From: Oscillospiraceae bacterium
GTDB lineage: Bacteria > Bacillota > Clostridia > Oscillospirales > Ruminococcaceae
DNA length: 9,683 nt
Reading direction: 5' to 3'
Assembly: GCA_019423445.1 (NCBI GenBank)
Contig: JAHZBJ010000040.1
Location: 7,190-16,872 of the forward strand
Position numbers and translations under genes: made by a program. The notes beneath the pieces were generated by a model. That model saw only the letters and a program-made list of their open reading frames with translations, did not search any database and was not told where the DNA came from. Positions 1 through 7,591 of the stretch are shown piece by piece; within the stretch, counting starts at the first letter, position 1; each line of letters opens with the position of its first letter.

Positions 1-9
1 TGAAGAGAA

Positions 10-38
10 GGGGCCGCAGCCAACAAGGCTACGACCCC
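10..38 (-). terminator. Intrinsic terminator after the ACT gene
   Basis: On the minus strand a 12-bp stem (two G-U pairs) encloses a 5-nt loop TTGTT and is followed by the pyrimidine-rich stretch TTCTCTTCA. It begins 23 nt past the stop of the ACT-domain gene, which suits the end of the paaK-ACT operon. The U-tract is interrupted, so efficiency is uncertain. Confidence 0.6.
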
Positions 39-61
39 AAAAAGATGTGAAATTCAAGGAT

Positions 62-490
62 TTATCCAGCAATTTCGGCTTCCTGAAGAACCGCAAATCC
101 ACCGTTTTCCATCAGTTCCACTGCTTTTTCATTGTTGTCCACCCGGAGAATGACGAAGGCGGAGTCCTTCCGGCGGCTGATAAAGGCGTACATATATTCC
201 ACGCTGATACCGCCTTCCCGGAGCAGCGCCAGGGCCTGAGCCAGGCCGCCGGGGCGGTCTGCTACACCGATGGCAATCACCGGGGTGAGGCTGACGGTGA
301 AGCCCGCCTCTTTCAGGGCGGCCTCCGCTTGGGCGGGTTTATCTACAATCAGGCGAAGAATTCCAAAATGGGTGGTGTCTGCAATGGAAAGAGCCCGGAT
401 GTCCACTTGATTCTGCTGGAGGATGTTGGTGATTTCCGAAAGGCGCCCCTGCTTGTTCTCCACAAAAACGGACAGTTGGTTCACGGTCAT
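62..490 (-). CDS. Tandem ACT-domain protein
   Basis: This 142-residue protein consists of two ACT domains and little else. The first begins near residue 5 (QLSVFVENKQGRLSEI) and the second near residue 71 (VIAIGVADRPGGLAQAL). Both show the beta-alpha turn with an R/P-G-x-L motif where ACT domains bind small ligands, usually amino acids. Stand-alone double-ACT proteins of this type commonly sit next to phenylacetate-CoA ligase genes in anaerobes, as here. A role as aromatic amino acid sensor or allosteric partner is inference. I chose the ATG at 490 over the TTG at 496 because AAGGGGG lies 8 nt upstream of the ATG and only 2 nt from the TTG. It is the second gene of the operon, 41 nt after paaK, with no promoter of its own visible, so it should share the upstream T-box control. 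Confidence 0.9.
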   Translation of the reverse strand: MTVNQLSVFVENKQGRLSEITNILQQNQVDIRALSIADTTHFGILRLIVDKPAQAEAALKEAGFTVSLTPVIAIGVADRPGGLAQALALLREGGISVEYMYAFISRRKDSAFVILRVDNNEKAVELMENGGFAVLQEAEIAG

Positions 491-531
491 GTTCAATACC
501 CCCTTATATCTATCCTGTATCTCTTATTGTA

Positions 532-1878
532 TTAGTAAAGTTTCCGTTTGTCTATAACCCGTTTGGCTTTTCCTTCGCTGCGCTGGATAGTTTTGGGGCT
601 TACCAACTGCACCTTGGGACTGATACCCAGGGTGGATTGAAGAGCGGTTTCAATTTCCTTCTGTTTTTCTTCCACCAGACGCACGGCGTCAAACTGGAAG
701 TCGGGGGTCATTTCCACCATAATATCCAAAGTATCGGTGCTGCCCACCCGGTCCACGGTGATCAGGTAGTGGGGCGAGGTCTGGTTGGTCTGGAAGAGTA
801 CCGATTCGATTTGGGAGGGGAAGACGTTGACACCCCGGATGATGAGCATGTCATCGGTGCGGCCCTTGGGTTTGGACATCTTGATGAGGGTGCGTCCGCA
901 GCCGCATTTCTCCCGGGTCAGGGTGGCGATATCCCGGGTGCGGTAGCGCAGCAGGGGGAATGCCTCCTTGGTGATGCAGGTAAACACCAGTTCGCCGGGG
1001 GTCCCTTCCGGCAGCACTTCGCCAGTATCGGGGTCGATGATCTCCGGCAGGAAGTGATCCTCGCAGATGTGCATTCCCGCCTGTTGGCTGCATTCGTAGG
1101 CTACGCCGGGGCCCATGATCTCAGTAAGACCGTAGATGTCGTAAGCCTTGATCCCCAGAAGGCTCTCAATGTTGCGGCGGCTGTCCTCGGTCCAGGGCTC
1201 GGCGCCGAAGATCCCGGCGCTTAGTTTGATCTCGTCGGGGCGGATGCCCATATCCCGGAGGGTTTCGCCAATGTAGGTGGCGTAGGAAGGGGTGCAGCAG
1301 AGAATGTCGCTTTCGAAGTCCTGAAGGATCTGAACCTGGCGCTTGGTGTTGCCGGAGGAGACAGGAATCGCCACTGCGCCCAGGGTCTGAGCGCCGTAGT
1401 GGAGCCCCATGCCTCCGGTGAAGAGGCCGTAGCCGTAGGAGACATGGACCTTGCTCTTGGGGCTGCCCCCCGCCGCCACAATGGCCCGGGCAGCACAATC
1501 CCCCCAGATGTCCAGATCCTTCTGGGTATAACCGGCTACGATCTGCTTGCCGGTGGTGCCGGAGGAAGCGTGGAGCTCCACCACATCGGCCATGGGTACC
1601 GCAAAGAGCCCGTAGGGATAGGTGTCCCGGAGGTCCTGCTTGTAGGTGAAGGGGAGCAGGGACAGATCTTTTAGAGTTTTGATGTCCTGGGGCTTTACGC
1701 CGGCTTCGTCCATCCGCTGCCGGTAGTAGGGGACATTGTTGTACACATGGTAGACGTTGTGGATCAGCCGGGACAGCTGGAGGGCCTGAATCTCCTCCAC
1801 CGGTGCATGTTCATTCGTTTTAAGGTGGCTGTTATGGTCCGCCGGGAAAGGAACAGGCCGCAGGGTATCGGGGAACAA
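532..1878 (-). CDS. paaK: Phenylacetate-CoA ligase
   Basis: This cytoplasmic adenylate-forming enzyme converts an arylacetate, ATP and CoA to arylacetyl-CoA. Visible motifs, numbered from the TTG start, are the P-loop SSGTTGK (105-111), YGLTE (249-253), the hinge region YRTRDI (311-316), a Cys pair EKCGCGR (323-329), GRTDDML (339-345) and the C-terminal GKAKR with catalytic Lys437. The family core begins near residue 27 (PVEEIQALQ). No in-frame ATG exists before residue 56. TTG 1878 has GAGGTG 7 nt upstream, but both lie in the T-box terminator; GTG 1800 has no ribosome binding site and would cut off about ten residues the family usually has. I therefore prefer TTG with about 26 extra N-terminal residues. 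No phenylacetate degradation genes are nearby. The Phe T-box upstream suggests a biosynthetic role, with arylacetyl-CoA feeding reductive carboxylation to arylpyruvate (inference). Confidence 0.93.
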   Translation of the reverse strand: MFPDTLRPVPFPADHNSHLKTNEHAPVEEIQALQLSRLIHNVYHVYNNVPYYRQRMDEAGVKPQDIKTLKDLSLLPFTYKQDLRDTYPYGLFAVPMADVVELHASSGTTGKQIVAGYTQKDLDIWGDCAARAIVAAGGSPKSKVHVSYGYGLFTGGMGLHYGAQTLGAVAIPVSSGNTKRQVQILQDFESDILCCTPSYATYIGETLRDMGIRPDEIKLSAGIFGAEPWTEDSRRNIESLLGIKAYDIYGLTEIMGPGVAYECSQQAGMHICEDHFLPEIIDPDTGEVLPEGTPGELVFTCITKEAFPLLRYRTRDIATLTREKCGCGRTLIKMSKPKGRTDDMLIIRGVNVFPSQIESVLFQTNQTSPHYLITVDRVGSTDTLDIMVEMTPDFQFDAVRLVEEKQKEIETALQSTLGISPKVQLVSPKTIQRSEGKAKRVIDKRKLY

Positions 1879-1923
1879 AAAAGCCCACCTCGCCGCCCCC
1901 TGGGGGGGTCGGTCGAGGTGAGC
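1877..1923 (-). terminator. T-box leader terminator
   Basis: The stem GCTCACCTCG / CGAGGTGGGC (10 bp, one G-U) is extended by CCCCC/GGGGG beyond an internal mismatch and followed by six U. Its 5' arm contains CTCGA (1917-1913), which can instead pair with TCGAG (1949-1945) in the T-box, giving the mutually exclusive antiterminator. The 3' arm also contains GAGGTG, and the U-tract supplies the first two bases of the paaK TTG start codon. Confidence 0.9.
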
Positions 1924-2166
1924 TTACAATGGCCCATGGTACCACTCGAATTGCGGCAGAATCCGCCGCCACTTGGCAGGATACAAACATATCCCCTTCC
2001 CGGATAACGGTGGAAGTTCCGTCCAGGCCTACTGTGAAATTTCAGCCCGGCTGCTCAGGAGGGAACTTCGCTTTCCTGCCCGCCGCCCCGTTTTCAGCTG
2101 CCCGGGGCTCTCTGTTGGCGTGCGCTGCGGAAAGGTACTTTCCTCCGTCACCGCATTTGAAATATT
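1877..2166 (-). promoter_or_regulatory. T-box leader, probable tRNA-Phe specificity
   Basis: Canonical elements appear in order on the minus strand. The Stem I base GGAGG (2146-2142) pairs with CCTCC (2062-2058); the internal loop carries AGTA (left side) and GAAG-TTC (right side), and CTTTCC/GGAAAG closes it above. The codon TTC at 2065-2063 sits directly before the closing CCTCC-TGAG, the specifier position, and reads Phe. Stem III has the form GGACGG..CCGTTATCC. The T-box GAGTGGTACC (1947 down) includes TGGT at 1944-1941, which would pair with an ACCA acceptor end, matching the A discriminator usual for tRNA-Phe. Uncharged tRNA-Phe should stabilise the antiterminator and permit paaK-ACT expression. 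The T-box class is near certain; the specifier call is good but assigned by eye. Confidence 0.92.
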
Positions 2167-2172
2167 GGTGCC

Positions 2173-2201
2173 ATTATAAACCTTCAATTCGCTGCTGTCA
2201 A
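2173..2201 (-). promoter_or_regulatory. Sigma-A promoter of the T-box/paaK operon
   Basis: A perfect TTGACA (2201-2196) and a perfect TATAAT (2178-2173) are separated by 17 nt on the minus strand. Transcription should start near 2166, just ahead of T-box Stem I. A full-consensus promoter suggests constitutive initiation, leaving control to the leader. Confidence 0.93.
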
Positions 2202-2525
2202 CCACTCCGGCAAGATTTTTTCAGGAATCCCCGCGAAGGTCAGGAATCCGTTTGGCCTTTCCACCGAACTGTTGAAGGGTATAAGGCTGGGCCAGAGTTA
2301 CCAGGCGGTTAAAGCGTTGAAAAAGCGCCCCGCCGGACAATGAGCGGCAATACTCCTTCATTCCTTTCAGATGAGCCTCAGCGACACTGGTTCCGGATTT
2401 GGGAGGACAGGACGGCGACATGAGGGAAGATGCGGTAATTTACAATTTATTAACGCTTTTTAAAAAGCCGTGGTGTAAAATGACTGTGATACAGACAAAG
2501 GATCAAAAAGTGGGGGGACAGCAGC
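2202..2525. other. Intergenic stretch between divergent operons
   Basis: About 320 bases separate the T-box promoter from the DUF5685-like gene. A 66-codon minus-strand frame at 2221-2421 has no ribosome binding site and no recognisable family, so I do not call it a gene. Near the right end is an AT-rich patch with the palindrome GCTTTTTAAAAAGC (2455-2468) and a possible plus-strand -10 box TAAAAT (2476-2481); no convincing -35 box stands at the right distance. The promoter of the downstream operon is presumably here, but I can only place it weakly. Confidence 0.45.
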
Positions 2526-4024
<1,499 letters not shown>

Positions 4025-4055
4025 ACCATTTCTCCGAAAGGATGATAAAGGATCC

Positions 4056-4607
4056 ATGAAGCATAAAAGCACCCAGGTGGCAGTGGGCGGGATGGCTTCC
4101 GGCCTCTGCCTTCTGCTGATGTTCATGACCGGGATGGTCCCGTTCTCCGAGTACGCGTTTCCCGCCTTTGCCGGGATTATCCTCATCGCCGTGGTGGAGG
4201 AGTTGGGAATTAAGACCGCCTTCATCGTCTACGGCGCCGTCTCCCTGCTGAGTCTGCTGGTGGTGCCGGTGAAGGAAGCGGCCCTCCTGTTTGTCTTTTT
4301 CTTTGGCTACTACCCAGTGGTAAAGGGCAGGATGGAGGAAAAGCTGCGTCCCAAGCTTTTGTGCTATCTGGCGAAGCTTCTTCTTTTCAACGTGATGATC
4401 GTCCTTGCCTACGTAGTGGTGGTGAATGTCCTTGGAATTCCGGACATCCTGGAGGAGTTCGGCAGCTTCGGCAAGTATTCCGCCCTGGTGCTGCTGGCCT
4501 TCGGCAACATCTTCTTTGTGGTGTACGATTACACCGTGGGCAACCTCATCGACATCTACCGGTGCTATTTTGCCCCCAAGTTCCTGCGGAAGGGCCGCAG
4601 GGGATGA
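4056..4607 (+). CDS. Six-helix membrane protein, ECF S-component-like
   Basis: This 183-residue hydrophobic protein has about six membrane segments, near residues 8-28, 33-50, 53-71, 74-88, 101-125 and 141-158, and a basic C-terminus (KFLRKGRRG). Size, helix number and the N-terminal ATQVAxxGMxxGL-like start recall the substrate-binding S components of energy-coupling-factor transporters, but I see no diagnostic motif and assign no substrate. AAAGGATCC precedes the ATG. It lies 31 nt after the J-domain gene on the same strand and ends the cluster just before a strong terminator, so the three genes are probably co-transcribed. Confidence 0.8.
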   Translation: MKHKSTQVAVGGMASGLCLLLMFMTGMVPFSEYAFPAFAGIILIAVVEELGIKTAFIVYGAVSLLSLLVVPVKEAALLFVFFFGYYPVVKGRMEEKLRPKLLCYLAKLLLFNVMIVLAYVVVVNVLGIPDILEEFGSFGKYSALVLLAFGNIFFVVYDYTVGNLIDIYRCYFAPKFLRKGRRG

Positions 4608-4626
4608 GGGGTTCCCGAAAGCGCAA

Positions 4627-4663
4627 AAAATTCTCCCCACGGCATGACTGTGGGGAGAATTTT
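4627..4663. terminator. Bidirectional intrinsic terminator
   Basis: A perfect 14-bp inverted repeat AAAATTCTCCCCAC / GTGGGGAGAATTTT encloses a 9-nt loop, with A-rich and T-rich flanks on opposite sides. It lies between convergent genes (ends at 4607 and 4690) and can terminate transcription from both. Confidence 0.92.
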
Positions 4664-4689
4664 GCATCTTTTGGGTTCCTGGGAAGGGG

Positions 4690-5160
4690 CTATCCTCTCC
4701 GCTGTTTTCTGTAGCACCCCACCCAGGCGGCGGCCAGCATCAGCAGCCACGCGGCGACGTAGCCGGGCCACATCCGGATAGGGGACATCAGCAGGCTTGC
4801 CAGTGGGTTGGACACGGTAAAGCCCAGGGAAATAAAGGGCAGGAAAAACATCTGGCTGCCGACGCCCACAGAATTGAACCAGTATCTTTCCAGCACCACT
4901 TCCTGGAACAGGACCAGAACCAGCACCACCAGCCCGACGGAGCAGAGAAGCAGGGCCTGGAGGAGGGGGTTCCCCTTGGGGGAGGAGAACCAGTACGCCA
5001 AACACCCCCACAGCAGCAGGAGAAGGAGATTCACCCCGGTGAGGAGAGCCCCGGAAAGGGAAAAATGCCACATGGCGTAGTTCAGCAGGTACCCCAGGGG
5101 AAGGGGCAGAACCCCCAGCAGAATGAGTAGGACCCTCAGCAGGATGAGCTTCCAGTTCAT
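4690..5160 (-). CDS. Small polytopic membrane protein, unknown function
   Basis: This 156-residue protein is very rich in Leu and Val, with about five membrane segments near residues 5-25, 35-57, 65-87, 102-118 and 132-149, and a short basic tail (YRKQRRG). I do not recognise the family. The loop between segments 3 and 4 (QEVVLERYWFNSVGVG) is the longest polar stretch. The ATG at 5160 has AGGAGAGG upstream at good spacing and its own promoter 50 nt further up. It is monocistronic: divergent from the flavodoxin operon and convergent with the three-gene cluster. Confidence 0.75.
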   Translation of the reverse strand: MNWKLILLRVLLILLGVLPLPLGYLLNYAMWHFSLSGALLTGVNLLLLLLWGCLAYWFSSPKGNPLLQALLLCSVGLVVLVLVLFQEVVLERYWFNSVGVGSQMFFLPFISLGFTVSNPLASLLMSPIRMWPGYVAAWLLMLAAAWVGCYRKQRRG

Positions 5161-5209
5161 GATGACCTCTCCTTTTTCTTCACCGTTTGAACAGATTCCT
5201 TACACCTCC

Positions 5210-5238
5210 ATTATAGAGGAAAAACAGGGGAAAGTCCA
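5210..5238 (-). promoter_or_regulatory. Promoter of the small membrane-protein gene
   Basis: A consensus TATAAT (5215-5210) stands 17 nt from TGGACT (5238-5233), which matches four of six consensus -35 bases. Transcription should begin about 45 nt before the ATG at 5160. Confidence 0.75.
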
Positions 5239-5292
5239 CCCTGGCCGCCGGGGCCGGTTTTGCCCGGGACAGGTGCTTTTTCCCTGCGGCTG

Positions 5293-5301
5293 TGCTATAA
5301 T
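5293..5301 (+). promoter_or_regulatory. Extended -10 promoter of the flavodoxin operon
   Basis: TGCTATAAT is a perfect extended -10 element (TGnTATAAT). No recognisable -35 hexamer stands 17 nt upstream (the bases there read GTGCTT), which is tolerable for an extended -10 promoter. The start should fall near 5308, immediately before the hairpin at 5313-5338. Confidence 0.7.
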
Positions 5302-5312
5302 GAAAAAAATCA

Positions 5313-5338
5313 TTCCGGCGCCGGAAACCGCGCCGGAA
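5313..5338 (+). repeat. GC-rich inverted/direct repeat in the flavodoxin 5' UTR
   Basis: TTCCGGCGC and GCGCCGGAA form a 9-bp stem with an 8-nt loop. The left half is itself part of the palindrome TTCCGGCGCCGGAA (5313-5326), and GCGCCGGAA recurs 12 bp later (5318-5326 and 5330-5338). Placed between the likely transcription start and the ribosome binding site at 5345-5349, it could be an operator or an RNA hairpin. No trailing U-run is present, so it is not an intrinsic terminator. Confidence 0.6.
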
Positions 5339-5356
5339 CGGAAAAGGAGAATGTCT

Positions 5357-5968
5357 ATGAACCGCCCAAAGGTGGCCGTGGTGTTTCACAGCGTCTGCGC
5401 CAATACTTACCTGATGGCCCGGGAATATCGGGATGCTCTGGCAGAGCTGGGAGCTCAGGTGGAGTTTTACCGCTTGCCGGACCCTAATTATGCCATTACT
5501 GCCGACGCCTTTCCCTCTTCCCGGGAATATAAGTCCGAGATTCTTCAGGTGGAGGAGCTGAGAAGCCCCGTCCCAGTGCTGGAATGTGACGCCCTCTTTT
5601 TGGGCAGCCCCACCTATTTCGGCAACGTTTCCGCTCCGGTAAAGGCTTTTATGGACAGCTTTGTGGATTATTGGGGAGAGGCCAGGCTGGCAGGGAAATT
5701 TTTCGGCTCCTTTGCCAGTGCAGGCACCCCCCAGGGGGGCGCGGATCTCTGCCTCCAGGCCCTGAACCATTTCGCCATGCACATGGGGATGTGTGTTCTT
5801 TCCGTGCCGTCCACCGTCTCCGGAACGGTACAGCCCGCCTATGGAATTGCCCACTGGTCGGGAGATAATTCCGACCGGCGCCTGGAGCCCGAGGAGAGGG
5901 AAGCCATCCGGAGCTACTGCGCCTATGCCATGAACTTTATAGCTGGAAAGAGAGGAGAGGGGAAATGA
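5357..5968 (+). CDS. Flavodoxin-family FMN protein
   Basis: This 203-residue protein has a flavodoxin-like fold. The N-terminal strand VAVVFHS leads into HSVCANTY (11-18), where the FMN-phosphate loop of the family lies, though it departs from the usual S/T-x-T-G-N-T. A second FMN-contacting stretch, GSPTYFGNVSAPVKAFMD, follows at 83-100, then SAGTPQGGAD (121-130). This pattern is typical of WrbA-like and related NAD(P)H/quinone oxidoreductase-type flavoproteins; the electron partner is unknown. I chose the second of two adjacent ATGs because AGGAG lies 7 nt before it and only 1 nt before the first. The open frame extends further upstream, but that part is not coding. Its TGA overlaps the ATG of the HAD gene by 4 nt, indicating coupled translation. 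Confidence 0.88.
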   Translation: MNRPKVAVVFHSVCANTYLMAREYRDALAELGAQVEFYRLPDPNYAITADAFPSSREYKSEILQVEELRSPVPVLECDALFLGSPTYFGNVSAPVKAFMDSFVDYWGEARLAGKFFGSFASAGTPQGGADLCLQALNHFAMHMGMCVLSVPSTVSGTVQPAYGIAHWSGDNSDRRLEPEEREAIRSYCAYAMNFIAGKRGEGK

Positions 5969-6633
5969 GTTACCGCCTGTTTATTTTTGACCTGGACGGC
6001 ACTCTGGTGGATACCGCCCCGGGGATTATGGCTTCGGTGCGCCATGTGGAAAACCGTTTGGGATTGGCCCCCTTGCCGGACGAGACTCTCCGGCGGTTCA
6101 TTGGGCCGCCTCTGGAGGATTCTTTTATGCGCTACTACGGCGCCGACCGGGAGACTGCCCGCCACATGGTGGAGGTCTACCGGGAGCGGTACAGCGTTAC
6201 TGGATTCGGGGAAGGGGAGGTCTACCCCGGCATTCTGGAAACCCTTGACGCCATCCGGGAGGCGGGGTGCCTTGCCGCTGTGGCCACATTGAAGCACCAT
6301 GCCATGGCCCAGCTGGCCTTGGAGCGCTTCGGCCTTCTGGGCCGCTTCGCCGCCGTGGCGGCGGGTACCGACGCTCACCCCACCAAGGCAGACCTGATCC
6401 GGCAGGTGATGGTGCGGTTGGATTGGGGGAACGAGGCCACGGCGCTGATGATCGGGGACAGCCGCTACGACGGCATGGGAGCCCTGGAGGAAGGGGTGGA
6501 CTTCGCGGCTGCTGCCTACGGCTTCGGTTTTGAGGAGCCGGGGAGCATGGATGGCCTGGACCCCATTTTTGTGGCAAAGACCCCGGGACAGCTGCTGGAG
6601 TTTGTCCAGAGCGTCCTCCCGGCGAAGAAGTGA
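5965..6633 (+). CDS. HAD-superfamily phosphatase, phosphoglycolate-phosphatase-like
   Basis: This 222-residue cytoplasmic hydrolase shows all four HAD motifs: DLDGTLVDT (9-17, nucleophile Asp9 and acid/base Asp11), the threonine in VATLK (Thr108), Lys141 in PTKAD, and GDSRYDGMGA (Asp165 and Asp169) for Mg binding. The helical cap between residues 17 and 85 places it in the Gph/PpaX/beta-phosphoglucomutase group. Phosphoglycolate, pyrophosphate or a sugar phosphate are plausible substrates, and sequence alone does not decide. The start overlaps the flavodoxin stop as ATGA, with GGAGAGGGG upstream. prmA begins 13 nt after its stop. Confidence 0.9.
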   Translation: MSYRLFIFDLDGTLVDTAPGIMASVRHVENRLGLAPLPDETLRRFIGPPLEDSFMRYYGADRETARHMVEVYRERYSVTGFGEGEVYPGILETLDAIREAGCLAAVATLKHHAMAQLALERFGLLGRFAAVAAGTDAHPTKADLIRQVMVRLDWGNEATALMIGDSRYDGMGALEEGVDFAAAAYGFGFEEPGSMDGLDPIFVAKTPGQLLEFVQSVLPAKK

Positions 6634-6646
6634 AAGGAGAACGGCT

Positions 6647-7591
6647 ATGGATTGGACCGACGTGCGGGTAACGGTGAGTACCCGGGATGTGGATACTGCC
6701 GCGGCCATTGCTCAGATGGCGGTACCCTACGGCATCTATATCGAGGACTACTCCGACATGTTGGAGCAGGTGCCCAAGATCGCCCATATCGACCTGATTG
6801 ACGAAGAGCTTCTGAACCGCAGCAGGGAAGAAGCGATCATCCATATCTATATCAGTCCTGAGGAGAGTCCAGCCGAGGCGGTGGCGTATCTGTCGGCCCG
6901 GTTGGAACAGGAGAAGATTCCCCACCGGGTGGATACCGCCGCGGTGCGGGAGGAGGAATGGGCCACCGCCTGGAAGAAGTACTACCATCCCACCCCACTG
7001 GGGAAGCGTTTGGTGGTTTGCCCCACCTGGGAGGAGTATACCCCCGGGGAAGAGGAGCTGGTGATGCACCTGGACCCTGGAATGGCCTTTGGTACCGGGA
7101 CCCATCACACCACCCGGCTCTGTGCCGAGATGCTGGAGGAGACGGTGACGCCGGGGTGCCGGGTGCTGGATATGGGCACCGGCAGCGGGATCCTGTCCAT
7201 TGCAGCAGTTCTCCTGGGGGCCCGGGAAGCGGTAGGGGTGGACATCGACCCAGTGGCGGCCCGAACCGCCGGGGAGAACGCGGCTCTCAACGGCATTGGG
7301 CCAGACCGCTTTACCCCTCTCTGCGGGGACTTGGTCCGGGACCCTGGACTGCGGGAGAAGCTGGGTGGCGGCTTTGACCTCATCGCAGCCAATATTGTTG
7401 CGGATGTTATTATTGCCCTGTCGCCTGCCTTCCCCTGGTACTTGAAGCTCTTCGGGCCCAGGGACTGGAGATCCGGGAGGTTCGGGAACAGGAGGGCTGG
7501 TGCGCCATCCGGGCGGAGCTGCCTGCCTCCGTTTGATCTTTCCCCAGGGGAAAGACCGGTGGGCTGCCGTCTGGTTCTGATTCCCCAATAA
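6647..7591 (+). CDS. prmA: Ribosomal protein L11 methyltransferase with damaged C-terminus
   Basis: PrmA transfers methyl groups from S-adenosylmethionine to lysines and the N-terminus of L11. The N-terminal substrate domain (1-100), the PrmA signature LDPGMAFGTGTHHTTRL (142-158), the SAM motif LDMGTGSGILS (174-184), VGVDIDP (197-202) and the active-site stretch AANIVADVI (248-256) are all present. AAAGGAG lies 7 nt before the ATG. After about residue 266 (PWYL) the protein abruptly loses family resemblance: the expected PGG..SGII strand is missing, and the true C-terminal sequence continues from 7444 in another frame. The current frame adds about 48 unrelated residues and stops at 7591, coincidentally giving a normal-looking 314 residues. 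The product probably folds poorly. A sequencing or assembly error is the alternative. Confidence 0.88.
   Translation: MDWTDVRVTVSTRDVDTAAAIAQMAVPYGIYIEDYSDMLEQVPKIAHIDLIDEELLNRSREEAIIHIYISPEESPAEAVAYLSARLEQEKIPHRVDTAAVREEEWATAWKKYYHPTPLGKRLVVCPTWEEYTPGEEELVMHLDPGMAFGTGTHHTTRLCAEMLEETVTPGCRVLDMGTGSGILSIAAVLLGAREAVGVDIDPVAARTAGENAALNGIGPDRFTPLCGDLVRDPGLREKLGGGFDLIAANIVADVIIALSPAFPWYLKLFGPRDWRSGRFGNRRAGAPSGRSCLPPFDLSPGERPVGCRLVLIPQ
7444..7536 (+). pseudogene. prmA: Original PrmA C-terminus, now out of frame
   Basis: Read from 7444, this frame encodes EALRAQ followed by GLEIREVREQEGWCAIRAE and a few residues to TGA at 7534-7536. This matches the usual ending of PrmA, in which a final strand carries EGW.(A/V)... 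Relative to the upstream PrmA frame it is displaced, and about 20 codons that should lie between PWYL and EALRAQ are absent. The missing length must be 1 modulo 3, for example 58 or 61 nt. This is a fragment of the gene above, not a separate gene. Confidence 0.8.

Noticed and set aside
491..496. TTG start two codons upstream in the ACT gene
   Set aside because: It would leave only 2 nt from the AAGGGGG ribosome binding site, while the ATG at 490 has an 8-nt spacing.
1929..2312. Plus-strand open frame across the T-box region
   Set aside because: The sequence is fully explained by the T-box leader and its promoter on the other strand, and the translation has no recognisable features.
2221..2421. 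66-codon minus-strand frame upstream of the T-box promoter
   Set aside because: No ribosome binding site precedes its ATG, it matches no family I recognise, and it has no operon context; I cannot exclude a gene remnant.
5123..5356. N-terminal extension of the flavodoxin frame
   Set aside because: It covers two promoters, overlaps the divergent gene, and family similarity begins only at the ATG at 5357, which has its own ribosome binding site.
6197..7588. 463-codon minus-strand open frame opposite HAD and prmA
   Set aside because: It lies antisense to two well-recognised genes, is Pro/Arg/Gly/Ser-rich as expected of a GC-rich shadow frame, and shows no domain.
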